Origin: CAUZSN01 sp963582345
GTDB lineage: Bacteria; Planctomycetota; Planctomycetia; Planctomycetales; Planctomycetaceae
Assembly: GCA_963582345.1 (NCBI GenBank)
Contig: CAUZSN010000017.1
Span: 1 to 33,537 of the forward strand
DNA: 33,537 nucleotides
Reading direction: 5' to 3'
Shown here piece after piece: positions 7,733-17,459 of the stretch. Below the pieces are notes generated by a model. It was not told the origin of the DNA, did no database searches, and saw only the letters and a program-made list of their open reading frames with translations. Both the position numbers and the translations under genes were made by a program. Position 1 is the first letter of the stretch; each line of letters begins with the position of its first letter.

Positions 7733-10228
7733 ATGGCCGAAGGCTCACTTCAGGAAGTCGAATCCGTTAGTTGGAGCAAGCGGATTCTGCCTTTCGGAAT
7801 TCTGGTACTGCTTGTTGCTGTGTGGTTCTGGCCGATAACGATCGCCGGCCAGCGACCAGTCAGCAGCGAAATATTGTCCGTGCACCTGCCAGCGATGACG
7901 TATTACGATAGCGCTCTTCGGCACGGCCGTCTTCCGTTGTGGAATGAGCAGTCAGGATTTGGCGTGCCGGTACTGGCTGAGGGACAAATTGGTGCACTGT
8001 ATCCTCTCCACCTGTTGTTGTATGGCCTTTTCGACGCGCACGATGCCTACGCGAACAGTATGGTTCTCCACTTCGTGTTGGCCGGCTGGTTCGCATACCT
8101 CTGTGCACGAGGCTTCCAATTGAACCGCTGGGCGTCGATCTTGACGGCTGTGGTCTTCATTGGGCAGGGTTTCTTCATCGGCCACCAGTCACAACAGTGG
8201 TCCTACACTACGGGATGCTGGCTGCCGTTGGCCGTTCTGGCTGTCTGGCGATGGTTGAATGATGGTGCGTGGTACTGGCTTTGCTGCGTGACTTTGGTCT
8301 TGGCCGTGCAGCTTTTGGGTGGGCACTTTCAAATCGCATTTTACACCCAATTGGTGATTGTGATGCTGGCCGGGACAGCCGTATTGTTTGCACAAGGGCG
8401 CCGATGCGTCATTCTGTGGCGCAGCCTACTGTTGCCCCCTGCCATGGTTGGAGCCCTTGCAATGGCAGCAATTCAGCTCGTTCCGACAGCCGAGCTACTC
8501 ATTTGGGGAAGTGCGCGAGGGCGAAATCTTGAGTACATCACGAGTTTCGCGACTCATCCATTGGCTTTGATCAACTACATCGCACCGACGTTACTCGCAC
8601 ATCCGTTGTGGAAACCGACTGTGTGGGTCCCGTGGCACACGGCACACTTGGAAAGCCTACCTTATATTGGCCTGCTTCCGTTCGGTTTGGCTCTATGGGC
8701 CATCGGCGTGGGTCGACGAGACGAAAAGGTCCGAGTCTGGTGCATGGTGCTGTTTGGAAGTCTTGCATTGAGCATCATTCCCTCTTTGCCAAACATACGG
8801 CTGCTGATGACCTTACCAGGTTTTGAATGGTTTCCGGGCGCCGCGCGGTGGAGTATTGTTAGCGGACTGTTTCTGGGCTTGCTTGCCGGACGCGGATTGG
8901 AACGGATCGAACCAGTCCGGTTCCATCGTTGGTGTCGCGCATATGTTGCCGTGGCCGTAATTGTGTTGGTCCTCGGCATGGCGGGAATCATCGCCGTGAC
9001 AGCCAGGAGCGATCAATTCAACAAGTCACCGGACCGGTTCTTGTGGAACGAGCTGCTCTCGCATGGATACACTCTTCGTGAATTGCGTTCGGAATCGGTC
9101 ACCTTCAAGGAAGAATTGAGCAACATACTCGCTGAGGAACTGACACTTCCTGCCGTAAACTTGGGCCTGCTGGTGGTCATAAGTTTGATACGTCCTCTGT
9201 ACCACTCGAAAAGACGGCTGATGTTGGTTGTTCTAGTATGGAGCATCTTCGATCTGAGCATGGTCACTGCAACACTACGAGACGTTTCATTTGAGCCGGA
9301 TATAGCATTGGTCGAGCGAAGCCGCGTGCTGGGTGAAGTCGCGGCTCGGACTTCTGGCCGAGTTATCGCCCCCTTTCACAACCTGTGGATGTTGGCCGGT
9401 GCGGCACCGTTGGGCAACGACACCATACCGGATACACAGGTGTACTGGTCCGAACGAACCAGCGTCGTGGCAGATCTTTTCTGGCCAAGATCGTCATTTG
9501 CGATTATGTCCGGTCGAGTGCCAAGATGGTGGGATATGGGTCTGCGACTGGGCATGACGGACCAAGGACTTCAGGCTGATGATGTCGAGTTTCTGCGCCT
9601 CGCTGATGTTCGGATGCTGGTGCGTGAACCCGTTAGAGCGTTTCGAATCACAAAGAATCTGAGACTGGTCAAGAGAATCTCTGATCCCTGGCTTACGATG
9701 TATCGCTATAAAGCAGCCCCGCCATCGTGGGTGAGTTGGACCTTGTGGCAGCCGGACGTGAGAACCTCACGGGCCTGGACGTTTCCGTTGCCGGCTACTT
9801 CTGATGCCGCTCCGGGTACCGACCCGCGTCTATTTCGCCGCCCACCCCCCGCCCGCCGACGAATGTTGGAACACGCGAGCCCTGCAGACCGCGTCATCGT
9901 AGCTGGCGAGCGTGTGAAAGTAAGCGGCACGGCTGATTCACCAGCAGTACTCGTCCTGGCCGATATGCTCTACCTCGGTTGGCACGCAGAATTGACACAA
10001 AACGGTACAACGGGCCCAGTACCTATCGAATCCGCATTTGGTGGCTGGCGTGCTGTTGAGATCCCAGAATCCGGTCGGTATGAAGTCACCTTCGAATATC
10101 GTCCGGAATCGTTTCTGTTAGGACGCCGAATCACTCTGGCGACGATCGCAGTCTGGTTGGCTTTCTCTTTCGTGACGATAATGATACCCCCCTGGCCAAG
10201 CCAGCCCAGTGGGGCGAGTTCTCCTTAG
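7733..10228 (+). CDS. YfhO-like large membrane protein
   Basis: An 831-residue protein with a long N-terminal region of about a dozen hydrophobic segments (residues 18-430), another helix near 470-490, a soluble region of some 250 residues and a last helix near the C terminus (around 800). The segment PLWNEQSGFGVPVLAEGQIGAL's first loop and GAARWSIVSGLFLGLLAGRG are typical of YfhO-like proteins, which belong to the GT-C fold and are thought to glycosylate envelope polymers. It begins 30 bases after the pentahaem cytochrome with AAGGT before the ATG. Why a cytochrome should be paired with such a protein is not known. Confidence 0.75.
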   Translation: MAEGSLQEVESVSWSKRILPFGILVLLVAVWFWPITIAGQRPVSSEILSVHLPAMTYYDSALRHGRLPLWNEQSGFGVPVLAEGQIGALYPLHLLLYGLFDAHDAYANSMVLHFVLAGWFAYLCARGFQLNRWASILTAVVFIGQGFFIGHQSQQWSYTTGCWLPLAVLAVWRWLNDGAWYWLCCVTLVLAVQLLGGHFQIAFYTQLVIVMLAGTAVLFAQGRRCVILWRSLLLPPAMVGALAMAAIQLVPTAELLIWGSARGRNLEYITSFATHPLALINYIAPTLLAHPLWKPTVWVPWHTAHLESLPYIGLLPFGLALWAIGVGRRDEKVRVWCMVLFGSLALSIIPSLPNIRLLMTLPGFEWFPGAARWSIVSGLFLGLLAGRGLERIEPVRFHRWCRAYVAVAVIVLVLGMAGIIAVTARSDQFNKSPDRFLWNELLSHGYTLRELRSESVTFKEELSNILAEELTLPAVNLGLLVVISLIRPLYHSKRRLMLVVLVWSIFDLSMVTATLRDVSFEPDIALVERSRVLGEVAARTSGRVIAPFHNLWMLAGAAPLGNDTIPDTQVYWSERTSVVADLFWPRSSFAIMSGRVPRWWDMGLRLGMTDQGLQADDVEFLRLADVRMLVREPVRAFRITKNLRLVKRISDPWLTMYRYKAAPPSWVSWTLWQPDVRTSRAWTFPLPATSDAAPGTDPRLFRRPPPARRRMLEHASPADRVIVAGERVKVSGTADSPAVLVLADMLYLGWHAELTQNGTTGPVPIESAFGGWRAVEIPESGRYEVTFEYRPESFLLGRRITLATIAVWLAFSFVTIMIPPWPSQPSGASSP

Positions 10229-10602
10229 AATCCTCGCATCTCCATTTCGAACACTACAGAAAAATCCTTATCGCCAATAGTCGTGAACGAAAACGCCAGG
10301 TTCTCCTGAACCCCGGACCGCAAATCTTACTAGGAGATCTTGTTTGACGAACGTGACTGGCCTACGAAATAAAAACACTACAATCAATTGAAATAGAACT
10401 GATTTCCGTTTCAAATCGACTTTCTCGTTTCAAGTAAACAGGTCGGAATAAACACCGAGCTGTTCCGGCGGAACGAGGTGCCGGACCCGCGCTATGCTTG
10501 TCCTGGCCTACGGCTACTATTGAATTGAGCAGCCGACCAAGCGACTTCCAAACGATGCCGTGAACCACAATTTACACTTTTTACTGTTCTGAGTGCGACG
10601 AC
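10229..10602. other. intergenic region upstream of the ABC importer
   Basis: No gene seen. CGTTTCAA occurs twice, at 10407-10414 and 10426-10433, each preceded by a T-rich run. This 19-base spaced direct repeat could be a regulator site for the importer operon. GTTCC-GGC-GGAAC (10462-10474) is a short hairpin. Confidence 0.35.
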
Positions 10603-11346
10603 ATGCTGGAATTGCGGCACGTTTCAAAATCCTACGCAGGTCGGCAGGTTCTGGCACCCACGAATCTGCGTATCGAAACTGGTCGAGTCTTCGTCATCAT
10701 CGGCCCTAGCGGTTGCGGCAAATCGACGTTGCTGAGGCTGATGATCGGGTTGATTCAACCGGATAGCGGCAGCGTATGGTTCCAGCAGACGCAAATTAGT
10801 GGTGACGTGATCCTGACACTGAGACAAAAGATGGGATACGTCATACAGGATGGCGGCCTATTTCCGCATTTAACCGCGGAACGCAATGTCAGCATAATGG
10901 CGCGACATTTGGGGTGGAACGACGATCGAATATCACATCGAATCAACGAGTTGGCCGAAATGACACACTTTCCAATGGATGCCCTAGATCGGTATCCGGT
11001 CCAAATCTCAGGGGGACAGCGGCAGCGTGTCGGTTTGATGCGAGCTTTGATGTTGGATCCCGACGTGCTGTTACTTGACGAGCCATTAGGAGCGCTAGAT
11101 CCGATGATTCGCTCGGAGTTACAGGACGAACTGCACGAGATTTTTCTCTCGTTGGGCAAGACCGTCGTACTGGTGACGCATGACATGGGCGAAGCGGCCT
11201 TCCTTGGCGATTCGATCCTGTTGCTCTGCGATGGAAAGATTGTGCAACAGGGAACGCTTCAGGAACTCGTGAATGCGCCTACCAATCCATTTGTTACACA
11301 GTTTGTGAATGCACAACGTGGTCCACTGGAAGGGAACAGAACTTGA
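10603..11346 (+). CDS. ABC transporter ATPase, glycine betaine/choline (OpuCA/OpuBA) type
   Basis: A 247-residue cytosolic ATPase with Walker A GPSGCGKST (residues 34-42), signature ISGGQ (135-139), Walker B VLLLDEP (155-161) and the switch histidine in VTHD. It is shorter than full OpuAA or ProV and lacks the C-terminal CBS pair, as in single-domain quaternary-amine ATPases. Its stop overlaps the start of the fused permease/binding protein, so the two form an operon and almost certainly one transporter. The role, energising uptake of an osmoprotectant-like solute, is inferred from family and partner. The start is the ATG at 10603, at the usual distance before Walker A. Confidence 0.92.
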   Translation: MLELRHVSKSYAGRQVLAPTNLRIETGRVFVIIGPSGCGKSTLLRLMIGLIQPDSGSVWFQQTQISGDVILTLRQKMGYVIQDGGLFPHLTAERNVSIMARHLGWNDDRISHRINELAEMTHFPMDALDRYPVQISGGQRQRVGLMRALMLDPDVLLLDEPLGALDPMIRSELQDELHEIFLSLGKTVVLVTHDMGEAAFLGDSILLLCDGKIVQQGTLQELVNAPTNPFVTQFVNAQRGPLEGNRT

Positions 11347-12872
11347 CGATGCGCTGGTTGGTTCTCGCTGCCATTCTACCTCTGCTGGCATTTACACCGA
11401 TATCGTGTCAGCAGTATTCGGTGCGCATCGGATCGAAAGCATTCACTGAATCGATCATTCTAGGAGAACTGGCCAGACACCTAGGGCAAAGTGTGAGAGC
11501 AAACTCATTTCACTATCAACAAATCGGTGGTACACAGCTTGTGTTTCGAGCCTTACAGGAAGGTGAAATTGATGTTTACCCCGAATATACGGGTACCATC
11601 CGCGAGGAAATTTTTTCCGGAAAGGTTGTGCACAGCGAACAGGCGATCCGCCAGGCACTGCGTGAACGCGGCATTCTGATGACTCAGCCACTTGGTTTTG
11701 AAAACTCGTACGCCATCGGTATGAAAGAGCAAGTAGCGGAAAAAAAAGGAATGACAAATATCTCTGACCTGGCGAAAGACCCGAAACTCAGATTACGGTT
11801 CAGCAGCGAATTCGTGCACCGTGGAGACGGTTGGCCCGGTCTTCGAAAACATTACCAACTGCCGTCGCTGGATGTTAAAGGAGTAGATCATGACGTGGCC
11901 TATCGTTTGCTCGATGAAAGTTCGGCCGATGCGATCGATGTTTACACGACCGATGCCAAAATACGTTATTACGGCATTCGTCAGCTCAAAGATGACCGCT
12001 ACTTTTTTCCGAAATACGACGCCGTCTTTCTGTACCGCGCGGATCTGGAACAACGCGCGCCAGAATTCGTCAACCTGCTGAAACAGCTAGAAGGCAATGT
12101 ATCGGAAACCGAAATTATGACGATGAATGGGTACGCGGAACTGCATCGAATTCCGGAATCGCACGTCGCGGCGGAATTCCTTAACAAGAAGTTTGGGATC
12201 CGAGTGGCCGTGCAAAAGGAAACCGTCGCCAACAGGATTTGGAAACACACCAAAGAGCACCTAGACTTGGTTCGCAAATCGTTGATCCCAGCAATCCTGG
12301 CTGCCATCTCCTTAGGCATCGTCGCGACGAAGTTGCCGGCGATTGTCGGTCAGAGTTTGTTGGGAGCCGTGGGGATTATTCAAACAATTCCGGCACTGGC
12401 CCTGTTGGTGATACTAATCGTCCCAGTCAGCAAACTAGGTTTGAGCACCATCGGGTCGGGATCAGCGACCGCCATAATCGCGCTGTTTCTGTACAGTCTG
12501 CTGCCGATTGTTCGAAATACTTTTACAGGGCTGCATGACATTCCGATCCAACTGCGTGAGTCGGCCGCGGCCTTGGGGCTTCCGACGGTAGCGCGGCTGT
12601 GGCTGATCGAACTCCCAATGGCCTCACAAACAATCCTAGCGGGCATCAAAACAGCCGCGGTGATCAACGTGGGATTCGCCACGCTGGGGGCTCTGATTGG
12701 CGCCGGAGGCTACGGACAGCCAATTTTGACAGGCATTCGGCTGAATGACAACAGCTTGATCCTTCAGGGTGCAATTCCGGCCGCACTGATGGCATTAATT
12801 GTTCAGGGCTTGTTCGAGTTAGTGGAACGCCAGTTGGTGCCGAAGGGTCTGCGGTTGAAATCGATTGGATGA
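11343..12872 (+). CDS. fused substrate-binding protein and permease of an osmoprotectant-type ABC importer
   Basis: A 509-residue fusion. After a hydrophobic leader (residues 4-22), residues about 26-295 form an OpuAC/OsmoX-type binding domain (RIGSKAFTESIILGELA, then the GGTQLVFRALQEGEIDVYPEYTG region). Residues about 310-505 form the permease with several helices and the cytoplasmic coupling loop RESAAALGLPTVARLWLIELP. Known fusions such as OpuABC and EgtUC usually have the permease first; here the binding domain comes first. A TTG at 11343 overlaps the ATPase stop by four bases and has GGAAGGGA eight bases upstream. An ATG at 11349 is the alternative start. The solute may be betaine, choline, ergothioneine or similar; the sequence alone does not decide. 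Confidence 0.88.
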   Translation: MTMRWLVLAAILPLLAFTPISCQQYSVRIGSKAFTESIILGELARHLGQSVRANSFHYQQIGGTQLVFRALQEGEIDVYPEYTGTIREEIFSGKVVHSEQAIRQALRERGILMTQPLGFENSYAIGMKEQVAEKKGMTNISDLAKDPKLRLRFSSEFVHRGDGWPGLRKHYQLPSLDVKGVDHDVAYRLLDESSADAIDVYTTDAKIRYYGIRQLKDDRYFFPKYDAVFLYRADLEQRAPEFVNLLKQLEGNVSETEIMTMNGYAELHRIPESHVAAEFLNKKFGIRVAVQKETVANRIWKHTKEHLDLVRKSLIPAILAAISLGIVATKLPAIVGQSLLGAVGIIQTIPALALLVILIVPVSKLGLSTIGSGSATAIIALFLYSLLPIVRNTFTGLHDIPIQLRESAAALGLPTVARLWLIELPMASQTILAGIKTAAVINVGFATLGALIGAGGYGQPILTGIRLNDNSLILQGAIPAALMALIVQGLFELVERQLVPKGLRLKSIG

Positions 12873-12893
12873 GTCTTTCAACCCAACGCATTG

Positions 12894-13568
12894 TCATGCC
12901 TGGGACTCAGCCCGGAGCATGACAAAAGCTCGGTAGCTATATGTGACGCCACTATAAGCAGTTACTGCGACCGCAGTCCAAAGTAGTACATCCCGCAAAA
13001 CGTTAAATTTTGGGTATTGTCCGCCGATGTCGGGACTTAGCGACAGCAGACCGACGGTTACGGCAATACATTGCGTCACCATCTTGATCTTCCCACTTAA
13101 CGTTGCTGAAAAATCGCGACCATGCTGTTCCAGAAACGCGCGCAAACTGTTCACAAACATTTCACGCCCGATGATGATGATCACCATCCACTCGTTCACT
13201 CCGGAGGTTAATGCCATGCCAGAACCGAAATCGATATTCTTATTGAGCAAAAAGATAAATGAACCACAGATGATGATCTTGTCGACAAAAGGATCGAGAA
13301 CCCTTCCCAGAACCGTGACCATGCCATAGCGACGCGCGATGCAGCCATCCAATGCATCAGTGCACGCAGCGGCAACAAAGACAACTGCAGCTGAAATCCA
13401 AAGCGCCTCGACGTAGATCATTACGAACAAAACGAATGCGAGAACCAAGCGCAAAAGCGTGATCAGATTCGGGACATTCAGTGACTTGCAGTCGATGGCC
13501 AAGACATGCGAAGTGGGCGTGTTTTGGGGACTTTTTGTCGCGCGCGCCTGGTTTCCCGTCGTGACCAT
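12894..13568 (-). CDS. pgsA: CDP-diacylglycerol--glycerol-3-phosphate 3-phosphatidyltransferase
   Basis: An inner-membrane enzyme that makes phosphatidylglycerol phosphate, the committed step to acidic phospholipids. The CDP-alcohol phosphotransferase signature is complete: D71, D74, G75, R79, G88, D92 and D96 within DALDGCIAR through LDPFVDK. It is preceded and followed by hydrophobic helices. I use the ATG at 13568, giving about 224 residues, which fits the family. The frame is open to an ATG at 13673, but that extension is hydrophilic and lacks a ribosome-binding site. It lies downstream of rimO on the same strand, a pairing common in several phyla. It converges on the ABC importer with 21 bases between stops. 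Other CDP-alcohol transferases are possible but less likely. Confidence 0.88.
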   Translation of the reverse strand: MVTTGNQARATKSPQNTPTSHVLAIDCKSLNVPNLITLLRLVLAFVLFVMIYVEALWISAAVVFVAAACTDALDGCIARRYGMVTVLGRVLDPFVDKIIICGSFIFLLNKNIDFGSGMALTSGVNEWMVIIIIGREMFVNSLRAFLEQHGRDFSATLSGKIKMVTQCIAVTVGLLSLSPDIGGQYPKFNVLRDVLLWTAVAVTAYSGVTYSYRAFVMLRAESQA

Positions 13569-13741
13569 GTAAAGGCTTTGGAGCTCAAAGAACGTACTTT
13601 TTCGAATCGTCCTGGACAGGTTAGTGTCACCAATTGGTACCTGTGCAGTCAACACCAGTTCGTCGCCCGACAAGTCGCGCGCACTTATGTCCGCAATATA
13701 TCACATACCGACTGCTGTGTCTGAGACGAAGTACTGGGTGA

Positions 13742-15109
13742 TCATGATTCCTCGTCATCGACATGAACCCCGGCCAAATCGTAATCGCGGCGTTCAACAA
13801 TCTCAACCGGCGCTAAGTCGCCAATACGTATGCCGCTGCCGACCACGTATACGCTTCCGTCAATTTCTGGAGCATCAGCGTAAGTCCGGCCTAGCCAAAG
13901 TTCGTCGTCGATTTGGCTATCGATGATCACGTCCAGCTCATAACCGACCAACGAATCGCCGAAACGGAAGGCAATTCCCTGCTGCAGTTTCATCAATTCA
14001 TCGCGACGAGTCTGTTTGACGTCTTCCGGCAAATGACCGGACAGCCTTTCCGCCGGGGTACCCGGCTCCAGTGAATAGGTAAAAACTCCCATTCTCTCAA
14101 AATTTGCTTGTTGTACGAATTCTTTCAGTTCTTCAAATTGATCGGGCGTCTCGCCGGGAAAGCCGGTGATCAGTGTTGTCCGTAATACCAAATTGGGAAT
14201 CGACGAGCGCAGCTTTTCGATGAGTTCGACAGTCTGAATGCGGTTGACGCGACGCTGCATGCGCCTCAACATCACGTCGTTGATATGCTGCAGAGGGAGA
14301 TCAAGATACGGGATGATTTTCCGAGAATTGGCAATCGTTTCAATCAACTCATCAGTAAAGTTGATCGGATATAAGTACATCAACCGAAGCCAGTTGATGC
14401 CGTCAATCTGTTCCAATTTGTTCAGCAACTCCACCAATTGGACTTCACCATATAGATCCATCCCGTAATAGGTGGTGTCTTGAGCGACAAGAATTAGTTC
14501 TCGAACACCGTCGTCAACGAGTTCACGAGCCTCGTCGACAACCATTTCAATCGGTTTCGTTATGTGTTTGCCTCGCATCATGGGGATCGCGCAGAACGTA
14601 CAGGTGCGGTCACAACCCTCCGAGATCTTCAAATAGGCAAAGTGCTTGGGCGTGATCCGTAATCGGGCACGATCATCCATCGCCTTGATGGGAGCGGGCC
14701 GAAACAATTCACGTTGCTCGCTGGCCCGGCCGATCAAGTGATCGGCGACGCGGTTGATCTCGTCGCGTCCGAAAACCCCCACAATATGGTCGATTTCAGG
14801 CATTTCGTCGAGCAAACTGCTACCAACGCGTTCGGGAAGACATCCGGCAACGATGACCCCATTTGTCTTACCTTCTCGCTTCAGATCGATCATCTCGCGA
14901 ATGACCGCTTTCGACTCCTGCCGCGAACTTTCGATGAAACCGCAGGTGTTGACGATTACGAAGTCGGCCTGATCCGGCTCGGAAACGAGCGCGTAACCGT
15001 CCAATGCCAGGGTGCCAAGCATTTTCTCGCTGTCAACCAAATTCTTCGGACACCCAAGGCTGATAAATGCGTAACTTCCCTTGATGAATGGCTCTACACT
15101 CGTGGACAT
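13742..15109 (-). CDS. rimO: ribosomal protein uS12 methylthiotransferase
   Basis: A radical-SAM methylthiotransferase that adds a methylthio group to an aspartate of ribosomal protein S12. The N-terminal domain binds one iron-sulfur cluster through C20, C56 and C90 (SLGCPKN, NTCGF, AGCLPE). The radical-SAM cluster is held by C166, C170 and C173 in CDRTCTFC. A C-terminal TRAM-like domain follows from about residue 390. The segment SLGCPKNLVDSE and the overall length (about 455 residues) favour RimO over MiaB. The start is taken at 15109, just before the first beta strand; an in-frame ATG at 15181 would add 24 poorly supported residues. Confidence 0.95.
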   Translation of the reverse strand: MSTSVEPFIKGSYAFISLGCPKNLVDSEKMLGTLALDGYALVSEPDQADFVIVNTCGFIESSRQESKAVIREMIDLKREGKTNGVIVAGCLPERVGSSLLDEMPEIDHIVGVFGRDEINRVADHLIGRASEQRELFRPAPIKAMDDRARLRITPKHFAYLKISEGCDRTCTFCAIPMMRGKHITKPIEMVVDEARELVDDGVRELILVAQDTTYYGMDLYGEVQLVELLNKLEQIDGINWLRLMYLYPINFTDELIETIANSRKIIPYLDLPLQHINDVMLRRMQRRVNRIQTVELIEKLRSSIPNLVLRTTLITGFPGETPDQFEELKEFVQQANFERMGVFTYSLEPGTPAERLSGHLPEDVKQTRRDELMKLQQGIAFRFGDSLVGYELDVIIDSQIDDELWLGRTYADAPEIDGSVYVVGSGIRIGDLAPVEIVERRDYDLAGVHVDDEES

Positions 15110-15407
15110 AACTGTTCTACTTGGTATGTTTAAGAAACGGATATAACCAGTTTGAGAATACTCTTGGGTGTCGTTCGTCACAAAGCATCACAGCATGAGC
15201 CAATTCTAACGGGTCATTTGGAATACGTGTAGAGAAACCCGTAGTTAGCTGAACGGCTGTGGAAAAAAGTTAACTGAGAACACTGAAAAAGTATAACCCG
15301 TCGGAAACAATCTACGAAGAAAATCCATGTTGAATTCATCAAGAGATCCGATCTTGTGAACCAAAATCGCAGTATAACCGGAAACTCGAACACTACGGTA
15401 TTTTATC

Positions 15408-15791
15408 TTGGATGCAATGAGCGTTTCCGTTAGGCGACCAATGCTTCGGACACAGTCGAAGGCGACATCACGTAGACCCGGCTATCGTTTGAAACTCACG
15501 CTGCCCGTTGGTCGGCAGAAATCGTTATTCGTCGAACCCAACAAGTATTCTGCTGCGAAACAACTGCTCTTAATTTACGGCGTCTGCTAAGCATCGCAGC
15601 CCCAGTATTACGAGGAAGCGCTGCGGCCCAATTCCGAAATGCCACACGGCGGATTGGCGATACGTGAAATTGACGGCTAAGCCAAATTTATTGTGATCGA
15701 TACCTATCCGCGAACGACCATTGGCGCTGATAAAATGCATAAAAGTGTCCTAAAAGTTGCCTACCGAACTGATGAAGTTGAAAAATATTGA
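15408..15791 (+). pseudogene. interrupted reading frame, probable gene remnant
   Basis: One plus-strand frame reads like protein through two in-frame TAA codons (15588-15590 and 15678-15680) and ends at TGA 15789-15791. Between and after the stops it encodes QPQYYEEALRPNSEMPHGG and FIVIDTYPRTTIGADKMHK, with KVAYRTDEVEKY at the end. The segment before the first stop includes SLFVEPNKYSAAKQLLL. This composition is protein-like, unlike the rest of the gap. I do not recognise the family. The 5' boundary is uncertain because the first 30 or so codons look less protein-like. Confidence 0.5.
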
Positions 15792-16124
15792 CTGGAATAG
15801 ACCTGTACCGACACGCCCCTACTCGCCGATAAATTAAAAAGTCGTTCTTCCGATTGTTTAGGTTAAAATTGAGATTGAGGTTACCAGCCATGGCACGGCA
15901 ATCCGGCAGTATGCCCCATGTGACGCGAATGACATAGTCAAATTCGATACATATCGGTATCTTCTACTTGAGTCGAAGCCACTTGTGGCGACGACATCTT
16001 GACCGTGCCAATTCGTGACTGATATAGTCGAGGGCGCTGGCGTCCAATAGAAGTGCTCGCGATAGGTGCAACGAAGCGGACCAACCAGGGACCTGTCAGC
16101 CGAGCCGTGTTCGGAATGTGAATT
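15792..16124. other. intergenic, nothing recognised
   Basis: AT-rich near 15830-15880, with no gene, repeat or clear promoter that I can support. Minus-strand frames here have no protein-like character. The 226 bases between rimO and the remnant (15182-15407) are likewise featureless, apart from their role as the rimO upstream region. Confidence 0.4.
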
Positions 16125-17249
16125 ATGAATCAAGTCGTTCGTCGAGCTACTACTTGGGCAATTCTCCTTTGTACTTGTGTGACGCTGTTGCTGGTGAGGA
16201 CCGCAACTGCGCAGAGCACTCAAGGATTCGACAACTCAGCCAAAGCGCTGGCGACGGGCACGGAACGCAAAGCTCAAAATAATCTGTTTGTTCTGGAAGT
16301 CAATCTCAAGCCGCCACGCATGATTTCGGTCGACATCACAGATCCCAAAACTGGTATAAAAAAACGCAACAACGTCTGGTATTTGTGCTACCGAGCAATA
16401 CGCCGTCAGATCGAACAAAAGCAAGACCAATCGGACACGACACCGAGAAATATTTTCGATCCACCACCGACCAATCCGACGACCGGAAAGTTGAGTGAGC
16501 TAATGTTCCTGCCGGAATTTACACTCGTAACCGACGACAATGGGATCCAGAATATTTACGACGACGAGATTCTGCCAGAAGCACAAGCCGCGATTATGGA
16601 TCGCGAACGGCAGGTTTTTCAGAACTCGGTCGAAATCGTCGGACCCATTCCCCCTATTACCGCGGTCGGCGCGACAAAGCTCAACGCACGTTATGGTGTG
16701 GCGATGTGGCGAGGCATCGATCCGGAAACGGATCACTTCACGATTTTTATGACTGGATTCTCAAACGGTTACAAATTAGTTTACGGACCTGTGTCGTATC
16801 AGGATTTGAGTCAGTTGGTGAAAAATAGCAAATTGCGTATCTCGGACCAGGTATGGAACGGCACGGGAAATTGGTTGACGGCTGGAGAACTTGGAAACCT
16901 GTTCGACGCCAGGAAAATCCCGCCACCGAATGCTATAGATGCCGTTTGGTATTACACGACTAGCACTGATCGACTTGCGGATGGTCCGCCACCACAAATC
17001 TGGCGAAAGACATTGATCCAAAAGTACTGGCGCCCGGGCGACCAGTTCGATGAGAATGAGACGGAGTTCCGGCAGGACGACCACCAAGGCAACACACACG
17101 AACCAACATGGATCTACCGCCCGGACAATGTGGTATTCCAACCGCTCGACAAACCGGAAAACACAAAGTTGCCAGGTAAAGATCCAGACCAGCCAAACAA
17201 CAATATTCCCAAGCCATCTGAGGAGAAGGCCATAGAGCTATCGGAATAG
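16125..17249 (+). CDS. exported protein of unknown function
   Basis: A 374-residue protein with a clear Sec signal peptide: basic residues up to 7, a hydrophobic core at 10-24, and likely cleavage after Ala29 in RTATAQ. The mature protein is hydrophilic with many Trp, Tyr and Pro residues. Segments such as VWYLCYRAIRRQ, WLTAGELGNLFDAR and WRPGDQFDENETEFRQ suggest a folded periplasmic domain. The last 40 residues are Pro, Asn and Lys rich and probably disordered. I recognise no family; it resembles the conserved exported proteins found only in planctomycetes. It sits alone, upstream of rpmA on the same strand with 210 bases between them. Confidence 0.75.
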   Translation: MNQVVRRATTWAILLCTCVTLLLVRTATAQSTQGFDNSAKALATGTERKAQNNLFVLEVNLKPPRMISVDITDPKTGIKKRNNVWYLCYRAIRRQIEQKQDQSDTTPRNIFDPPPTNPTTGKLSELMFLPEFTLVTDDNGIQNIYDDEILPEAQAAIMDRERQVFQNSVEIVGPIPPITAVGATKLNARYGVAMWRGIDPETDHFTIFMTGFSNGYKLVYGPVSYQDLSQLVKNSKLRISDQVWNGTGNWLTAGELGNLFDARKIPPPNAIDAVWYYTTSTDRLADGPPPQIWRKTLIQKYWRPGDQFDENETEFRQDDHQGNTHEPTWIYRPDNVVFQPLDKPENTKLPGKDPDQPNNNIPKPSEEKAIELSE

Positions 17250-17459
17250 ATCGCTCCTCGAGTTCGTGCGATTCTGGATCGGCGGGTTCGATTTCACGTT
17301 CCGCGACAATTGCAAAGTCTACACGTGAACCGACCAGAGTTGTCATGCTTGTGTACTATGCGTCGAGCACAACACGTACCACTTCCATTGGCAGCAAAGA
17401 CCCGAATTGCTAGACTACCAAATTAGTCGACTGGTTCTGAACGAACGGGATGGCGGACT

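Noticed and set aside
14714..15133. 139-codon plus-strand frame
   Set aside because: Antisense of rimO, whose cluster cysteines are intact.
15858..16223. 121-codon minus-strand frame over the start of the exported protein gene
   Set aside because: Low-complexity Ser/His-rich translation, and it overlaps a well-formed signal peptide on the other strand.
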